Assembly (NCBI GenBank): GCA_964410965.1
Contig: CAYPIY010000002.1
Span: 1-64,000, forward strand
Origin: JBBIRG01 sp964410965
GTDB taxonomy: Bacteria > CLD3 > SB21 > JBBIRG01
DNA length: 64,000 nt
Direction of reading: 5' to 3'
The position numbers and the translations under genes are program-made. The notes below the pieces were generated by a model, which was given only the letters and a program-made list of their open reading frames with translations, had not been told where the DNA came from and did no database searches. Shown here in pieces: positions 44,803-52,928 of the stretch; within the stretch, counting starts at the first letter, position 1; every line of letters starts with the position of its first letter.

Positions 44803-46644
44803 TCAAAACTGGTTTGTAATCCCGAAATGGATTTTTCCGTCTGAAAAACCGTCGTTTTTTCCCAGACCGTAATCCATGCCGAAAAGACCGATCTTCGTTT
44901 TGAAACGGATCCCGAAACCATAACCGGCCGGATAACCGGAGACCTTGCGGATCCGCGTTCTTTCGGAACTTGTATATTCTTTTCTGAAATAGTATCCCGC
45001 GTCAAAAAACAAAAACAGTCTCGAATCCCGTGAAGTGATCCAGCGCAGTTCAAGGTTGTTCCATGCGGTGCGTGAACCGCTGAACTGGTCCTGAATATAG
45101 CCGCGTACCGTCTTCAGTCCCCCAATGAGGAACTGTTCGCTGTAGGGAACCACATCCCGCGGCGTTTTGTAATACATTCCGTGCAAACCCTCAAACAGTA
45201 CCCAGCGCCGGTACAGCGGGATGTACCATTCTGCGTCCATTCCGATTTTCTGCGTGGAGATGAATTGCTTTTGCACCGTGAATGTCCGCGCATAGCCGCC
45301 GATCCACAGCGTGTCCTTTCCCGATTCTGATTCGGCATAGGAACACTCTTTCAGGCGGTTATAATCGGCTCCGGCCCTGTAATACGCGCCCGTCCGCGCG
45401 TTTATCCGATCGTCACGGGAGTCCCATTCAAACCCCAGATATCCGGTCCAGAACGCTGAATACGGAATATTGAAAACAAAACTTTTCACCGGACCGCTGG
45501 GATCGATGGTTTTGCGTTTGATCCCGGCTAGAAGCGCCGCGTTCAGGAAAACCCGGGTCCGTGTGCTGATGCCGTATTCGCGGAGCACATACGTCGTGTC
45601 CTGCACGACCTGCTGAATGAATATGCCCGCTTCCGCTGGATAATTCAGCACCCAGGGTTCCGTGTAGGCAAGAAGGAATTCCTGCGAGTACCGGTTTTTT
45701 TTCTGCCAGAACGCGTCGAGTTTCCGGGCGCTTCCGAAAAGGTTCATGAAGGATAACTGGATCATACCCGTAAAATACCCGCTCTCTCCCGCATTCGTCC
45801 CTTTCGGTACATACCCGGCTATTCCGTCAAACCGGTTGGAAAGGCCTTCTGTGATTTCATAACGCAATCCGTAGGAAGTATCATCATAACGGAGAATTTC
45901 TGGTCCGCGTACGTTTTCAATAAAAGGAAGTTTACGGATTTCTATCAGGCTTTGGTCAACCATAGTTTGCCGGAATGCCGAAGGCAACCGGATACGGGCG
46001 GCGCGGCCGAGTGCGCCGGGCTGGGTTTGTTTTTGGCCCGTAAAATCGATTTTCACCAGCCGGACAAAAGGCCCTTCGCTGATATCCAGCGAAAGGACCG
46101 CGGTGGGTATGTCTTGGGCCTCATGAACAGAAAACCGCGTGATCCGGACAGAAACAAAGGGATAACCGCGGTTCTCAAAATGCATGATAAGAACCTCGAT
46201 GTCCCGGTGAAGTATATCCGGATCAAAGTCCATTCCGGCTGCTGTTTCCATATGGCTGTTGAGCCAATCGGGGTGTACCGACTCTGATCCGGATATTACC
46301 AGAGAATCGACCCGGACCGGTTTATGTTCGGAAATGAAAATCTCAAGGTTCAGGCCTGAACTGTCCGAAGAGTATGTTTTCCGGACCGAATCGGCTGTCG
46401 CCAGGAAATAAAGCTTATCGGCATATAATTTCAGTATGTTTTTCAGGTCGTTCCGAAAAACGGCATCCCGGAAAGGCGCGCCTTTTCTTGAATTCATCCT
46501 GCTCAGGATAACAGCAGGACTTATTTTTTTGGCGCCTGTGACTCGAATGTCACGAATGACCGGAGATTCAGCTTGTCCCCTGGCGAATGATGCCGCCATC
46601 ATAAAACAAACGCAACAGGTAAACAGGGAGGTATATCTTTTCAT
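44803..46644 (-). CDS. Omp85/BamA-family outer-membrane protein with POTRA domains
   Basis: 613 residues. A signal peptide ending SFARGQ is followed by about three POTRA-like units (IRDIRVTGAKKISPAVILSR, RVDSLVISGSESV, FVRLVKIDFTGQKQTQ), then from about residue 265 a 16-strand-type barrel (GLRYEITEGLSNRFDGIAGY, YLGFEWDSRDDRINARTGAYY, RWVLFEGLHGMYY). QFLIGGLKTVRGY matches the conserved L6 loop that carries VRGY/RGF. It ends HFGITNQF, a barrel-closing terminus. It is shorter than BamA, so closer to TamA or an accessory Omp85. Overlaps yigZ at its 5' end by ATGA. Confidence 0.87.
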   Translation of the reverse strand: MKRYTSLFTCCVCFMMAASFARGQAESPVIRDIRVTGAKKISPAVILSRMNSRKGAPFRDAVFRNDLKNILKLYADKLYFLATADSVRKTYSSDSSGLNLEIFISEHKPVRVDSLVISGSESVHPDWLNSHMETAAGMDFDPDILHRDIEVLIMHFENRGYPFVSVRITRFSVHEAQDIPTAVLSLDISEGPFVRLVKIDFTGQKQTQPGALGRAARIRLPSAFRQTMVDQSLIEIRKLPFIENVRGPEILRYDDTSYGLRYEITEGLSNRFDGIAGYVPKGTNAGESGYFTGMIQLSFMNLFGSARKLDAFWQKKNRYSQEFLLAYTEPWVLNYPAEAGIFIQQVVQDTTYVLREYGISTRTRVFLNAALLAGIKRKTIDPSGPVKSFVFNIPYSAFWTGYLGFEWDSRDDRINARTGAYYRAGADYNRLKECSYAESESGKDTLWIGGYARTFTVQKQFISTQKIGMDAEWYIPLYRRWVLFEGLHGMYYKTPRDVVPYSEQFLIGGLKTVRGYIQDQFSGSRTAWNNLELRWITSRDSRLFLFFDAGYYFRKEYTSSERTRIRKVSGYPAGYGFGIRFKTKIGLFGMDYGLGKNDGFSDGKIHFGITNQF

Positions 46645-47255
46645 GTGTCCCGGTCATGAATAACCGCACGCCCGCGGGTCAGGCTGACCAGGTCGTTTTT
46701 GAACGCTTCGATCACGGACAGGCGGAGATCGGCGGTCAGGCGGGTCTGTTCATCGTATTCGGACTTTGAGATCACTCCGTTCTTCGAATGAATGATTCTC
46801 ATGACAACGCTGGTATCATCGTAGGGAAAGCTGAATGTAACGGGAGCGGTGAGGATTCGTGTAACCCGGTCCGCTTTTTTCAGCGTTTCCGAAGCGCTGT
46901 CGGTATAGGCCCTTACAAGCCCGCCGGTTCCGAGTTTGGTTCCGCCGAAATAACGGGTGACTATGACAATCACGTTTGTCAGCCGGTTTCCGGTAATGAC
47001 CTGATAGATGGGTTTTCCCGCGGTACCGGACGGTTCTCCGTCATCCGAATACCTGAACCGGGCGTCCGGACCGACCCCGGTCTGGTACGCGTAACAATGA
47101 TGCGTCGCATCAAAATATCTCTTCGCGGTCTTTTCCAAAACGGCAAGAGCGTCTTCAGGGGTTTCGGCCGGATATACGTATCCGATAAACCGTGATGCCT
47201 TGATTTTTATTTCGGTTTCGGCGGATTGGGCGACCGTTACATATTCATCGATCAT
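46641..47255 (-). CDS. YigZ/IMPACT family protein
   Basis: Using the ATG at 47255 the product is 204 residues; an in-frame ATG at 47345 would overlap dihydroorotase and adds residues not typical for the family. Motifs are KASRFIGYVYPAETPEDAL, HHCYAYQTG, FRYSDDGEPSGTAGKPI and VTRYFGGTKLGTGGLVRAY, all diagnostic for the UPF0029 N-terminal domain. A ferredoxin-like C-terminal domain follows. Function in bacteria is uncertain; structures suggest nucleic-acid or translation links. It lies 28 bp downstream of pyrC. Confidence 0.9.
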   Translation of the reverse strand: MIDEYVTVAQSAETEIKIKASRFIGYVYPAETPEDALAVLEKTAKRYFDATHHCYAYQTGVGPDARFRYSDDGEPSGTAGKPIYQVITGNRLTNVIVIVTRYFGGTKLGTGGLVRAYTDSASETLKKADRVTRILTAPVTFSFPYDDTSVVMRIIHSKNGVISKSEYDEQTRLTADLRLSVIEAFKNDLVSLTRGRAVIHDRDT

Positions 47256-47283
47256 AATCGGGATGGGGAGCGTGAACCGGAAT

Positions 47284-48585
47284 TCATGCTTCCAGGTATA
47301 TTCTTCCCTTATGGACCGTTCCGATCGCTTTTCCCGTGAAGACATGCCCGTGAAACGGCGTATTCTGCGACATGGAACAGGTTTGATTTACGTCATACGT
47401 CCATACCCGGTTCAGGCCGATGATCGTCAGATTCGCGGGACTTCCGGGCAGGATTTCCGGAAGCGGAAGGCGCAGAATTTTTCTCGGGGCGATCGCCATT
47501 TTATCAATGGCTGCAGACAGGGAAATGATGTTTTTGTGCACCAGATGAGTCAGCGTCAGGGCCAGGCTCGTTTCCAGTCCCGTAATTCCGAACGCGGCGA
47601 TGTCAAATTCACATTGTTTATCATCGATCGTATGAGGTGCGTGGTCGCTGGCGATCACATCGACGGTGCCGTCTTTCAGTCCTTCGAGAATGGCATCGAT
47701 GTCTGACTGATCCCTGAGCGGAGGGTTCATTTTAGCGTTGGTCTGATAGCCTTCGACAGCCTGATCGGTCAGCGCAAAATGATGAGGGGTGACTTCGCAG
47801 GTGACTTTCAATCCGCGTTTTTTTGCCTCACGGACCATGCCGATGGAACGGGCGGTGGAAAGATGAGCGAGGTGTACGTGCGAATCCGTGTACTCCGCCA
47901 GCCGGATATCGCGCATGACCATGATATCCTCGGCAGGGCCGGGTATGCCTCTTAGACCCATGCGGGTGGACGTAAAACCCTCATGGACAGCGCCTTTGTG
48001 GCTGAGCGTTTTGTCTTCGGGATGGTCGATCACGGGAATATGGTACATCCTGACGTATTCAAGCGCCCGCCGCATGATCTCGCTGTTCCATACCGGTTCG
48101 CCGTCATCGGACACGGCGACGGCGCCCGCGTGCACAAGGCCCGCAATCTCCGCCAGCTCCTTGCCTTCCCGGTTTTTGGTCACGCATCCGACAGGGTACA
48201 CTTCGACGAGATGCTCAGCGGATTTCAGGCGGATGTACTGAACCGTATCCGGGGTATCGATGGCAGGGGAAGTATTGGGCATACAGGCCACCGCCGTAAA
48301 ACCGCCGGCCATCGCGGAATTACAGCCGGTCCGGATAGTCTCCTTGTCTTCCCTCCCCGGTTCGCGGAGATGAACGTGCATGTCCATCAGTCCGTGTGTG
48401 ATGATGCTTCCTTTCAGATCGATGACCTCACCCTGGATTTTTGTGTTTTTTTCGACCGCCAGGATTTCCCCGCCCTGAATCACGATGTCAGCCTGTTCAT
48501 CGCGGGGATGCAAAACATCAATTACACGGGCGTTCTTCAGGATTACATTTCCGGTCATTTTTCTTGCGGTCACTTCTCTCGGCAT
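47284..48585 (-). CDS. pyrC: Dihydroorotase, class I
   Basis: 433-residue amidohydrolase that closes N-carbamoyl-aspartate to dihydroorotate in pyrimidine synthesis. DMHVHLREPGREDKETI binds the first metal and marks the class I type. AVSDDGEPV, VIDHPEDKTL, VHLAHLST, EVTPHHFAL and ASDHAPHTIDDK complete the active site. AGGAAG precedes the ATG at 48585; an internal ATG at 48558 is a possible shorter start. Promoter candidate at 48639-48667. Dihydroorotase and yigZ appear to be cotranscribed. Confidence 0.94.
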   Translation of the reverse strand: MPREVTARKMTGNVILKNARVIDVLHPRDEQADIVIQGGEILAVEKNTKIQGEVIDLKGSIITHGLMDMHVHLREPGREDKETIRTGCNSAMAGGFTAVACMPNTSPAIDTPDTVQYIRLKSAEHLVEVYPVGCVTKNREGKELAEIAGLVHAGAVAVSDDGEPVWNSEIMRRALEYVRMYHIPVIDHPEDKTLSHKGAVHEGFTSTRMGLRGIPGPAEDIMVMRDIRLAEYTDSHVHLAHLSTARSIGMVREAKKRGLKVTCEVTPHHFALTDQAVEGYQTNAKMNPPLRDQSDIDAILEGLKDGTVDVIASDHAPHTIDDKQCEFDIAAFGITGLETSLALTLTHLVHKNIISLSAAIDKMAIAPRKILRLPLPEILPGSPANLTIIGLNRVWTYDVNQTCSMSQNTPFHGHVFTGKAIGTVHKGRIYLEA

Positions 48586-48638
48586 GGCTGGCTTCCTGCA
48601 GTTTGGTATGGGATTGTTAATTTTCGTTAAAAAAAATT

Positions 48639-48667
48639 TTTATAAAATCATTAATATTAAAAGTAAA
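48639..48667 (-). promoter_or_regulatory. Candidate promoter of pyrC
   Basis: On the minus strand TTTACT (48667-48662) and TATAAA (48644-48639) are 17 bp apart, about 54 bp before the pyrC start. The full 48586-48949 spacer is strongly AT-rich and holds only regulatory elements. Confidence 0.4.
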
Positions 48668-48800
48668 TGTTTTATTTGATTATGTCAAATCATTTTGAAG
48701 TTTTAAAAATGCCTGATAAGTCATAACGAATACCTTAAATGAAATTGTTTCTGATTTTGACTGGAAAATGATTTTCGATAAATATTTTTTAAGATATTTC

Positions 48801-48830
48801 TTGACAACGAGGACTGTTTTTTAAGATATT
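48801..48830 (+). promoter_or_regulatory. Possible distal promoter of the sigma-factor operon
   Basis: A perfect TTGACA (48801-48806) and a weak GATATT (48825-48830) are 18 bp apart. Transcription from it would begin near 48837 and read through the palindrome at 48863-48882. Confidence 0.4.
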
Positions 48831-48862
48831 GTCTATATACGAAAGGCAAAAATAATATTCGC

Positions 48863-48907
48863 GTTGTGACCTGAGTCACAACTTACCTGAAGGCATTTCG
48901 GTATATT
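48863..48907 (+). promoter_or_regulatory. CRP-type operator in class II position, with -10 box
   Basis: GTTGTGAC-CTGA-GTCACAAC (48863-48882) is a perfect palindrome containing TGTGA-N6-TCACA, the CRP consensus. A TATATT -10 box lies at 48902-48907, putting transcription start near 48914, so the palindrome centre is at about -41.5. This is the standard class II activator spacing. There is no good -35 box, as expected for an activator-dependent promoter. Confidence 0.6.
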
Positions 48908-48949
48908 AATGTTAAAATCTTTTCATGTCCACTCGGATCGATACACCGG

Positions 48950-49753
48950 ATGAATGATCCTTTGACAAGAAAAAAAACACATGCTCCCGATTCTGTACGG
49001 ACCGATCGTATAAAGATCGAACCGGTGGATTTCAACATACATGGCTGGTCATCCGTACCCGACCGGCAGCTGATCCGCCAGGCCATTGAAAATGTTGAAT
49101 CCGAGAGATCCCTGATCGAATTGTGGAATCGTTACAAAAAGCGCCTTTATCTGTATATTCATTATAAGATCATCCGCAAACCGGCGGGACATCCGGAGCA
49201 GGAACAATACGTCGTTGAGGACGTCCTTCAGAATGTCTTCTCAGATGCATTGTCACATCTGGAAGAATATAATCCCCGGTTTGAAGTCTCTACCTGGCTG
49301 TATACTATCGCCAACAAATACGTTATGCGGTATATCCGGGAAATAAACCGGCACAACAGCCGCGTCATCGATATTGAACACCCGTGCGGCCTGCAGGAAA
49401 CGCTGAGTGAACGTACAACACCCGACATGAATTACGAAATGCAGGAATTTGAAAAAATCATCATCCGATTCATTCATTCGCTGCGGAGAAAGGCGGATCA
49501 GGAAGTATTCATTCTTTTCATCCAGAATCTGAACACGAAAAACATCTCCGAGTATTTGGGCAAGACCGGCGATTCCGTGCGCTCAAGGCTGAATCGTGTC
49601 TTTAAGGCTCTGAAGCGTTTTCTGAAAAAACAATACCCTGAATACTACAACTCAAATGTGATTTCAAATATAAAAAACCTGAATATCGCCGATCCCGGAG
49701 ACCGGTCGTTCAGACATCTTACAACCCTTAACGAATCATTGTCAGGTGAGTGA
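48950..49753 (+). CDS. ECF-like RNA polymerase sigma factor
   Basis: 267 residues. Region 2 is VVEDVLQNVFSDALSHLEEY followed by VSTWLYTIANKYVMRYIREI (region 2.2-2.4, contacting core polymerase and the -10 element). Region 4 is VFILFIQNLNTKNISEYLG with GDSVRSRLNRVFKALKRFL, the helix-turn-helix that reads the -35. No region 1.1 or 3 is seen. It has an N-terminal extension of about 60 residues and a 40-residue tail, longer than a minimal ECF factor. The two following genes are good candidates for partners or anti-sigma proteins. The leader has a CRP-type operator. No Shine-Dalgarno is visible. Confidence 0.88.
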   Translation: MNDPLTRKKTHAPDSVRTDRIKIEPVDFNIHGWSSVPDRQLIRQAIENVESERSLIELWNRYKKRLYLYIHYKIIRKPAGHPEQEQYVVEDVLQNVFSDALSHLEEYNPRFEVSTWLYTIANKYVMRYIREINRHNSRVIDIEHPCGLQETLSERTTPDMNYEMQEFEKIIIRFIHSLRRKADQEVFILFIQNLNTKNISEYLGKTGDSVRSRLNRVFKALKRFLKKQYPEYYNSNVISNIKNLNIADPGDRSFRHLTTLNESLSGE

Positions 49754-49759
49754 TCTTAT

Positions 49760-50821
49760 ATGGCAATTTATCAACCGGGAACAGAATCCCCTCTGAAAAA
49801 TGCAGACATACTGCTTGAGGAATTCATCGCTGAACTCGACGAGATGAGTTCCAACGGCGTCGTGAAACATCCGGACATGGCAAGGATCTCCGATCTTCGG
49901 GAGCATTTTATCGGTCAGTGTACAACCCGCCAGCAGGCCTGGCTTGCGGCTCAGATTGACCTGATCCTTTCCAGCAAAATTCATTATTTTGACGAGGAGC
50001 GGAAACTGAACCTGACGGATCTTACCGAATCTAAAATTCTTGATACGATCAGAATCATCGTCCGTTCCCTGAAAGACAGGGCCCCGAAATATATAGGCCT
50101 TGTCCTTTCGATGCGGTGGATCAATCCCGTACACTGGGCAAAATCTTTCCTTCAGCCCGCGGTCGCCAACAGCATACTGACTTTTTCAGTTGTCATGAAT
50201 CCGCCCGCGATAGAAACCGAACGTCAAAACACAGACTCTGGCATTCCGAATCGGCGCTCTTTACCCGTCACTGCCGTACCTTCCTCTCCGAAGACTTATG
50301 ATGAACTGCTGTCCGTAAAACCATATACGCAAGAAGCCCTTCAGGTAAGTATTCCGGATCAGAAAAAAACCATAACTTCACGGCGCTTTGCGGAACATTC
50401 AGGAGAAAAAGTTGAACTGTTGCCGGAGATTAATTCGGGTTCCGGTCTGAATAAAGTTGTATACGGCGGTGAAATCACAAAGATTTCCGTTGATGCATCG
50501 GCCTCAGAAAAGCTCCCCAGGAATGCCCTGAACGGAGCCATCCGTCCTCAAAGCGAAATCCAGAATGTTTTTTACCTGAACGATCATCGGCTCAGAAACT
50601 GTTTTCCTGCAAATTCGAGACATGTGGTTCAGAAAAAAGAAAAGGTATCCCTGAAGTTTGTTATTTTACCCACAGGCAAACCGAAAAAAATAGAAATCAC
50701 TGAGAAAACCATCAGTCAATCCGTCGCTGACCGTCTTATACTGCAAATATACCAGCTTCGCTTTTCTCCGGTGGACCAGAAATCAGGTGACCAGACAGTG
50801 TTTCATACTTTGTATTTCTGA
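49760..50821 (+). CDS. AgmX/TonB-like C-terminal protein, paralogue 1, beside the sigma factor
   Basis: 353 residues, starting 7 bp after the sigma-factor stop. Residues 1-100 are helical (LLEEFIAELDEMSSNGVV, LREHFIGQCTTRQQAWL) and faintly resemble an anti-sigma N-terminus. A moderately hydrophobic patch lies near residues 118-150. The C-terminal 95 residues (RPQSEIQNVFYLNDHRLRNC, VSLKFVILPTGKPKKIEI, ILQIYQLRFSPV) match the AgmX/PglI-type TonB-like domain. Family function outside gliding-motility proteins is unclear. No strong membrane helix is seen. A sigma-binding role is inferred from position. Confidence 0.72.
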   Translation: MAIYQPGTESPLKNADILLEEFIAELDEMSSNGVVKHPDMARISDLREHFIGQCTTRQQAWLAAQIDLILSSKIHYFDEERKLNLTDLTESKILDTIRIIVRSLKDRAPKYIGLVLSMRWINPVHWAKSFLQPAVANSILTFSVVMNPPAIETERQNTDSGIPNRRSLPVTAVPSSPKTYDELLSVKPYTQEALQVSIPDQKKTITSRRFAEHSGEKVELLPEINSGSGLNKVVYGGEITKISVDASASEKLPRNALNGAIRPQSEIQNVFYLNDHRLRNCFPANSRHVVQKKEKVSLKFVILPTGKPKKIEITEKTISQSVADRLILQIYQLRFSPVDQKSGDQTVFHTLYF

Positions 50822-50926
50822 TTACATGGTCTGATAAACGTTCGGACTGCTGTCGTATTTTCTTATTTCTCTGTATTGTTATATTTATCCGGCTTTCAGG
50901 TTTTTTAGCTGATACAACGATTTTTT

Positions 50927-50956
50927 TTGAACAATCGTAGACAAAAATTGTATAAT
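50927..50956 (+). promoter_or_regulatory. Promoter of paralogue 2
   Basis: TTGAAC (50927-50932) and a perfect TATAAT (50951-50956) are spaced 18 bp. The expected start near 50963 leaves a 26-nt leader to the ATG at 50989, supporting that start. Confidence 0.6.
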
Positions 50957-50988
50957 TATTTCAGAAAATGGAACGGAATATATATATA

Positions 50989-52077
50989 ATGATTTACCCG
51001 GAAACAGAAATCACTTCAGACCCGATTTTCAGCCGGTTCATTCAATCGATGAATGAATTTACTCATAACGGCACATTAACTGATTACGATTCTGACAGGG
51101 CGTTGGAATTGGCTCTTCACTATATCCGTCAGTGCCCTCCGGAAAGGCGTAATGAATTATCGGAACAGATCATTGCAGCCCTTTCCCTCAAATATCATTA
51201 CCAGAATACTGAACGGCTTTTTGAAATACGGAAATCCCTTGAATTCAGGGTTATGGAACAAATCACCCGATGGGTGAAAACCCATTTCAGCGAGCCTGTT
51301 AAAATGGCCGGATTCCTGGTACAATGGTCTTTTAATGTGTCCCTTAGACTGTTTAAAACTTTCATTGAGCCTGCCGTAACCCAGACAGCCCTGACCTACT
51401 CCATGATTATCAATCCGGCAATGGTTCCCCTGCAATCTGATCATGAAATTACCAAACGGACGGAATCGGTTCAAACCGAATCTTTCCCCAAAGACAGGAA
51501 GACAGAATTCAATTCCGCCGAAGCTTATCAGGATCTTCAGTATGTCAACTGGTATACAGAAGCCCTTGTGGAAAACTTAGGCAGAAACCATTCTGGCCTC
51601 CCCGGCGGGACTGACCGGTCATCCTTGGCCGGAAAGCGCATCCGGCCTGTTTCCGGAAACCTTACTGCCGAAACACCGAAATCATATCATCGTCTGAGAC
51701 TGAATATTGATCGCCGCCGGCTTGAACCGGTCATTGAAACGGCAAGAATTAAGGTATCAGGAGGCCATACGTTTCATAACCGTCCGGTAAGGGAATTACG
51801 GCCCGCCTCTGAGATTCACAATGTATTAATGGAAAATGACTATAAATTCCAAAACTGCTTCAAACCGTACCGGGCTGAATTGCCCTCGAAGGAACGGCGG
51901 CTGTCGGTACGTTTCGATATTACCCCCTCCGGGACAGTATCGAACATCTCTATCGGAAAAATGATCAGCAACCGTGATATTATTCAGCGCCTCAAAATCC
52001 AGCTGGTACAGCTCCGGTTCTCGAAGGTTGAGACCCGGTTCGGCGACCAGACCATTTATCATACTTTCTTTTTCTGA
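50989..52077 (+). CDS. AgmX/TonB-like C-terminal protein, paralogue 2
   Basis: 362 residues from the ATG at 50989, chosen because MIYPETEITS aligns with the MAIYQPGTES start of paralogue 1 and because the promoter lies just upstream; 50968 is an alternative. Organisation is the same: N-terminal helical region with ALHYIRQCPPERRNELSEQI, a hydrophobic patch (FLVQWSFNVSLRLFKTFIEP), a linker, and a C-terminal domain RPASEIHNVLMENDYKFQNC, LSVRFDITPSGTVSNISI, LKIQLVQLRFSKV. It ends DQTIYHTFFF versus DQTVFHTLYF in paralogue 1. Its separate promoter suggests independent control. Confidence 0.72.
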   Translation: MIYPETEITSDPIFSRFIQSMNEFTHNGTLTDYDSDRALELALHYIRQCPPERRNELSEQIIAALSLKYHYQNTERLFEIRKSLEFRVMEQITRWVKTHFSEPVKMAGFLVQWSFNVSLRLFKTFIEPAVTQTALTYSMIINPAMVPLQSDHEITKRTESVQTESFPKDRKTEFNSAEAYQDLQYVNWYTEALVENLGRNHSGLPGGTDRSSLAGKRIRPVSGNLTAETPKSYHRLRLNIDRRRLEPVIETARIKVSGGHTFHNRPVRELRPASEIHNVLMENDYKFQNCFKPYRAELPSKERRLSVRFDITPSGTVSNISIGKMISNRDIIQRLKIQLVQLRFSKVETRFGDQTIYHTFFF

Positions 52078-52095
52078 TACTTCCCCGTGTCAAAT

Positions 52096-52133
52096 AAAAA
52101 AAGTCATTCCGGCGTAGGCGGGAATGACTTTTT
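52096..52133. terminator. Bidirectional hairpin terminator
   Basis: AAAAAGTCATTCC and GGAATGACTTTTT form a 13-bp stem around a GC-rich 10-nt loop, with A and T tracts on both sides. It lies between convergent genes ending at 52077 and 52157. The core GTCATTCC...GGAATGAC resembles widespread REP-like palindromes. Confidence 0.85.
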
Positions 52134-52156
52134 CTTTCAGGGCCGGTTTGTTCCTG

Positions 52157-52909
52157 TTACTCACATTTTCCGGTGCAGGATTTCATGGCAATGATGTCGT
52201 CATAGTCGGCGATGGACCGGCTGTTCGTTCCGTCGGCGTCGGTGCGTATGGCGATGCCTGCAATTTTGTCGGGCGGATATTCGCCAAAAACCTTAAAATA
52301 GTGCTCGTAGATGTTTATGGTTTCGGTTACCCATGCCCCTTTTTTGGACATGCCGCTTTCTACTACGGTGATCTGCGCTTTTCCAGTACCGGACCTGCGG
52401 AAGGAAGAACAAACAGGCACCTCATTGCTCCAGACGTACTTGATGCTCCTTGGAATGCCCAGCAGGCTGACGTAATAGGTAACGTATAATCCCGCCGCGC
52501 TGTCGCCTTTACCTTTTACCTGTTCATTCGCACCCGCCGGAAATTGCCTGACACGCCATCGCCACTGAAGGCAGGGATAATCCCTGATGTTCCATTTCTT
52601 GTCGATCACGATGGTAATGGCCTGTCCCGTGTCATCAGCGTGAAGATATTTGTTTCCGTTTTCCTCCTCAACGGTATAGGCAATCTGCCCCGCTTCGGCC
52701 TCCGAAAATTTCTTTACGGAAAGGCCGTCCACCCAGCCCCAGCCTTTCGGAGGCTCTCCCACAGTCGAAGAGGAAAAATTTTCTATCATCAGCGCGTCCG
52801 GACCGGCAGAAACAGGGGAACCTTCCGTGGTAACGGGCTCCTCGCCGACCAGTATCAGCAGACCGGCAAGTAATCCCGTGCAGATAAGCATAATTATACT
52901 TTTTGACAT
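52157..52909 (-). CDS. DUF3047 exported protein
   Basis: 250 residues with an N-terminal signal (SIIMLICTGLLAGLLILVG). Diagnostic DUF3047 segments are IENFSSSTVGEPPKGWGW, CLQWRWRVRQFPAGANE, GLYVTYYVSLLGIPRSIKYVW and IAGIAIRTDADGTNSRSIADYDDI. Function of the family is unknown; it is periplasmic and probably a beta-sandwich. GGAAGGAAGG precedes the ATG. It lies 19 bp after the stop of the CDP-alcohol phosphotransferase fusion on the same strand, so the two are probably cotranscribed. Confidence 0.87.
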   Translation of the reverse strand: MSKSIIMLICTGLLAGLLILVGEEPVTTEGSPVSAGPDALMIENFSSSTVGEPPKGWGWVDGLSVKKFSEAEAGQIAYTVEEENGNKYLHADDTGQAITIVIDKKWNIRDYPCLQWRWRVRQFPAGANEQVKGKGDSAAGLYVTYYVSLLGIPRSIKYVWSNEVPVCSSFRRSGTGKAQITVVESGMSKKGAWVTETINIYEHYFKVFGEYPPDKIAGIAIRTDADGTNSRSIADYDDIIAMKSCTGKCE

Positions 52910-52928
52910 CCTTCCTTCCTTTCCTGGC

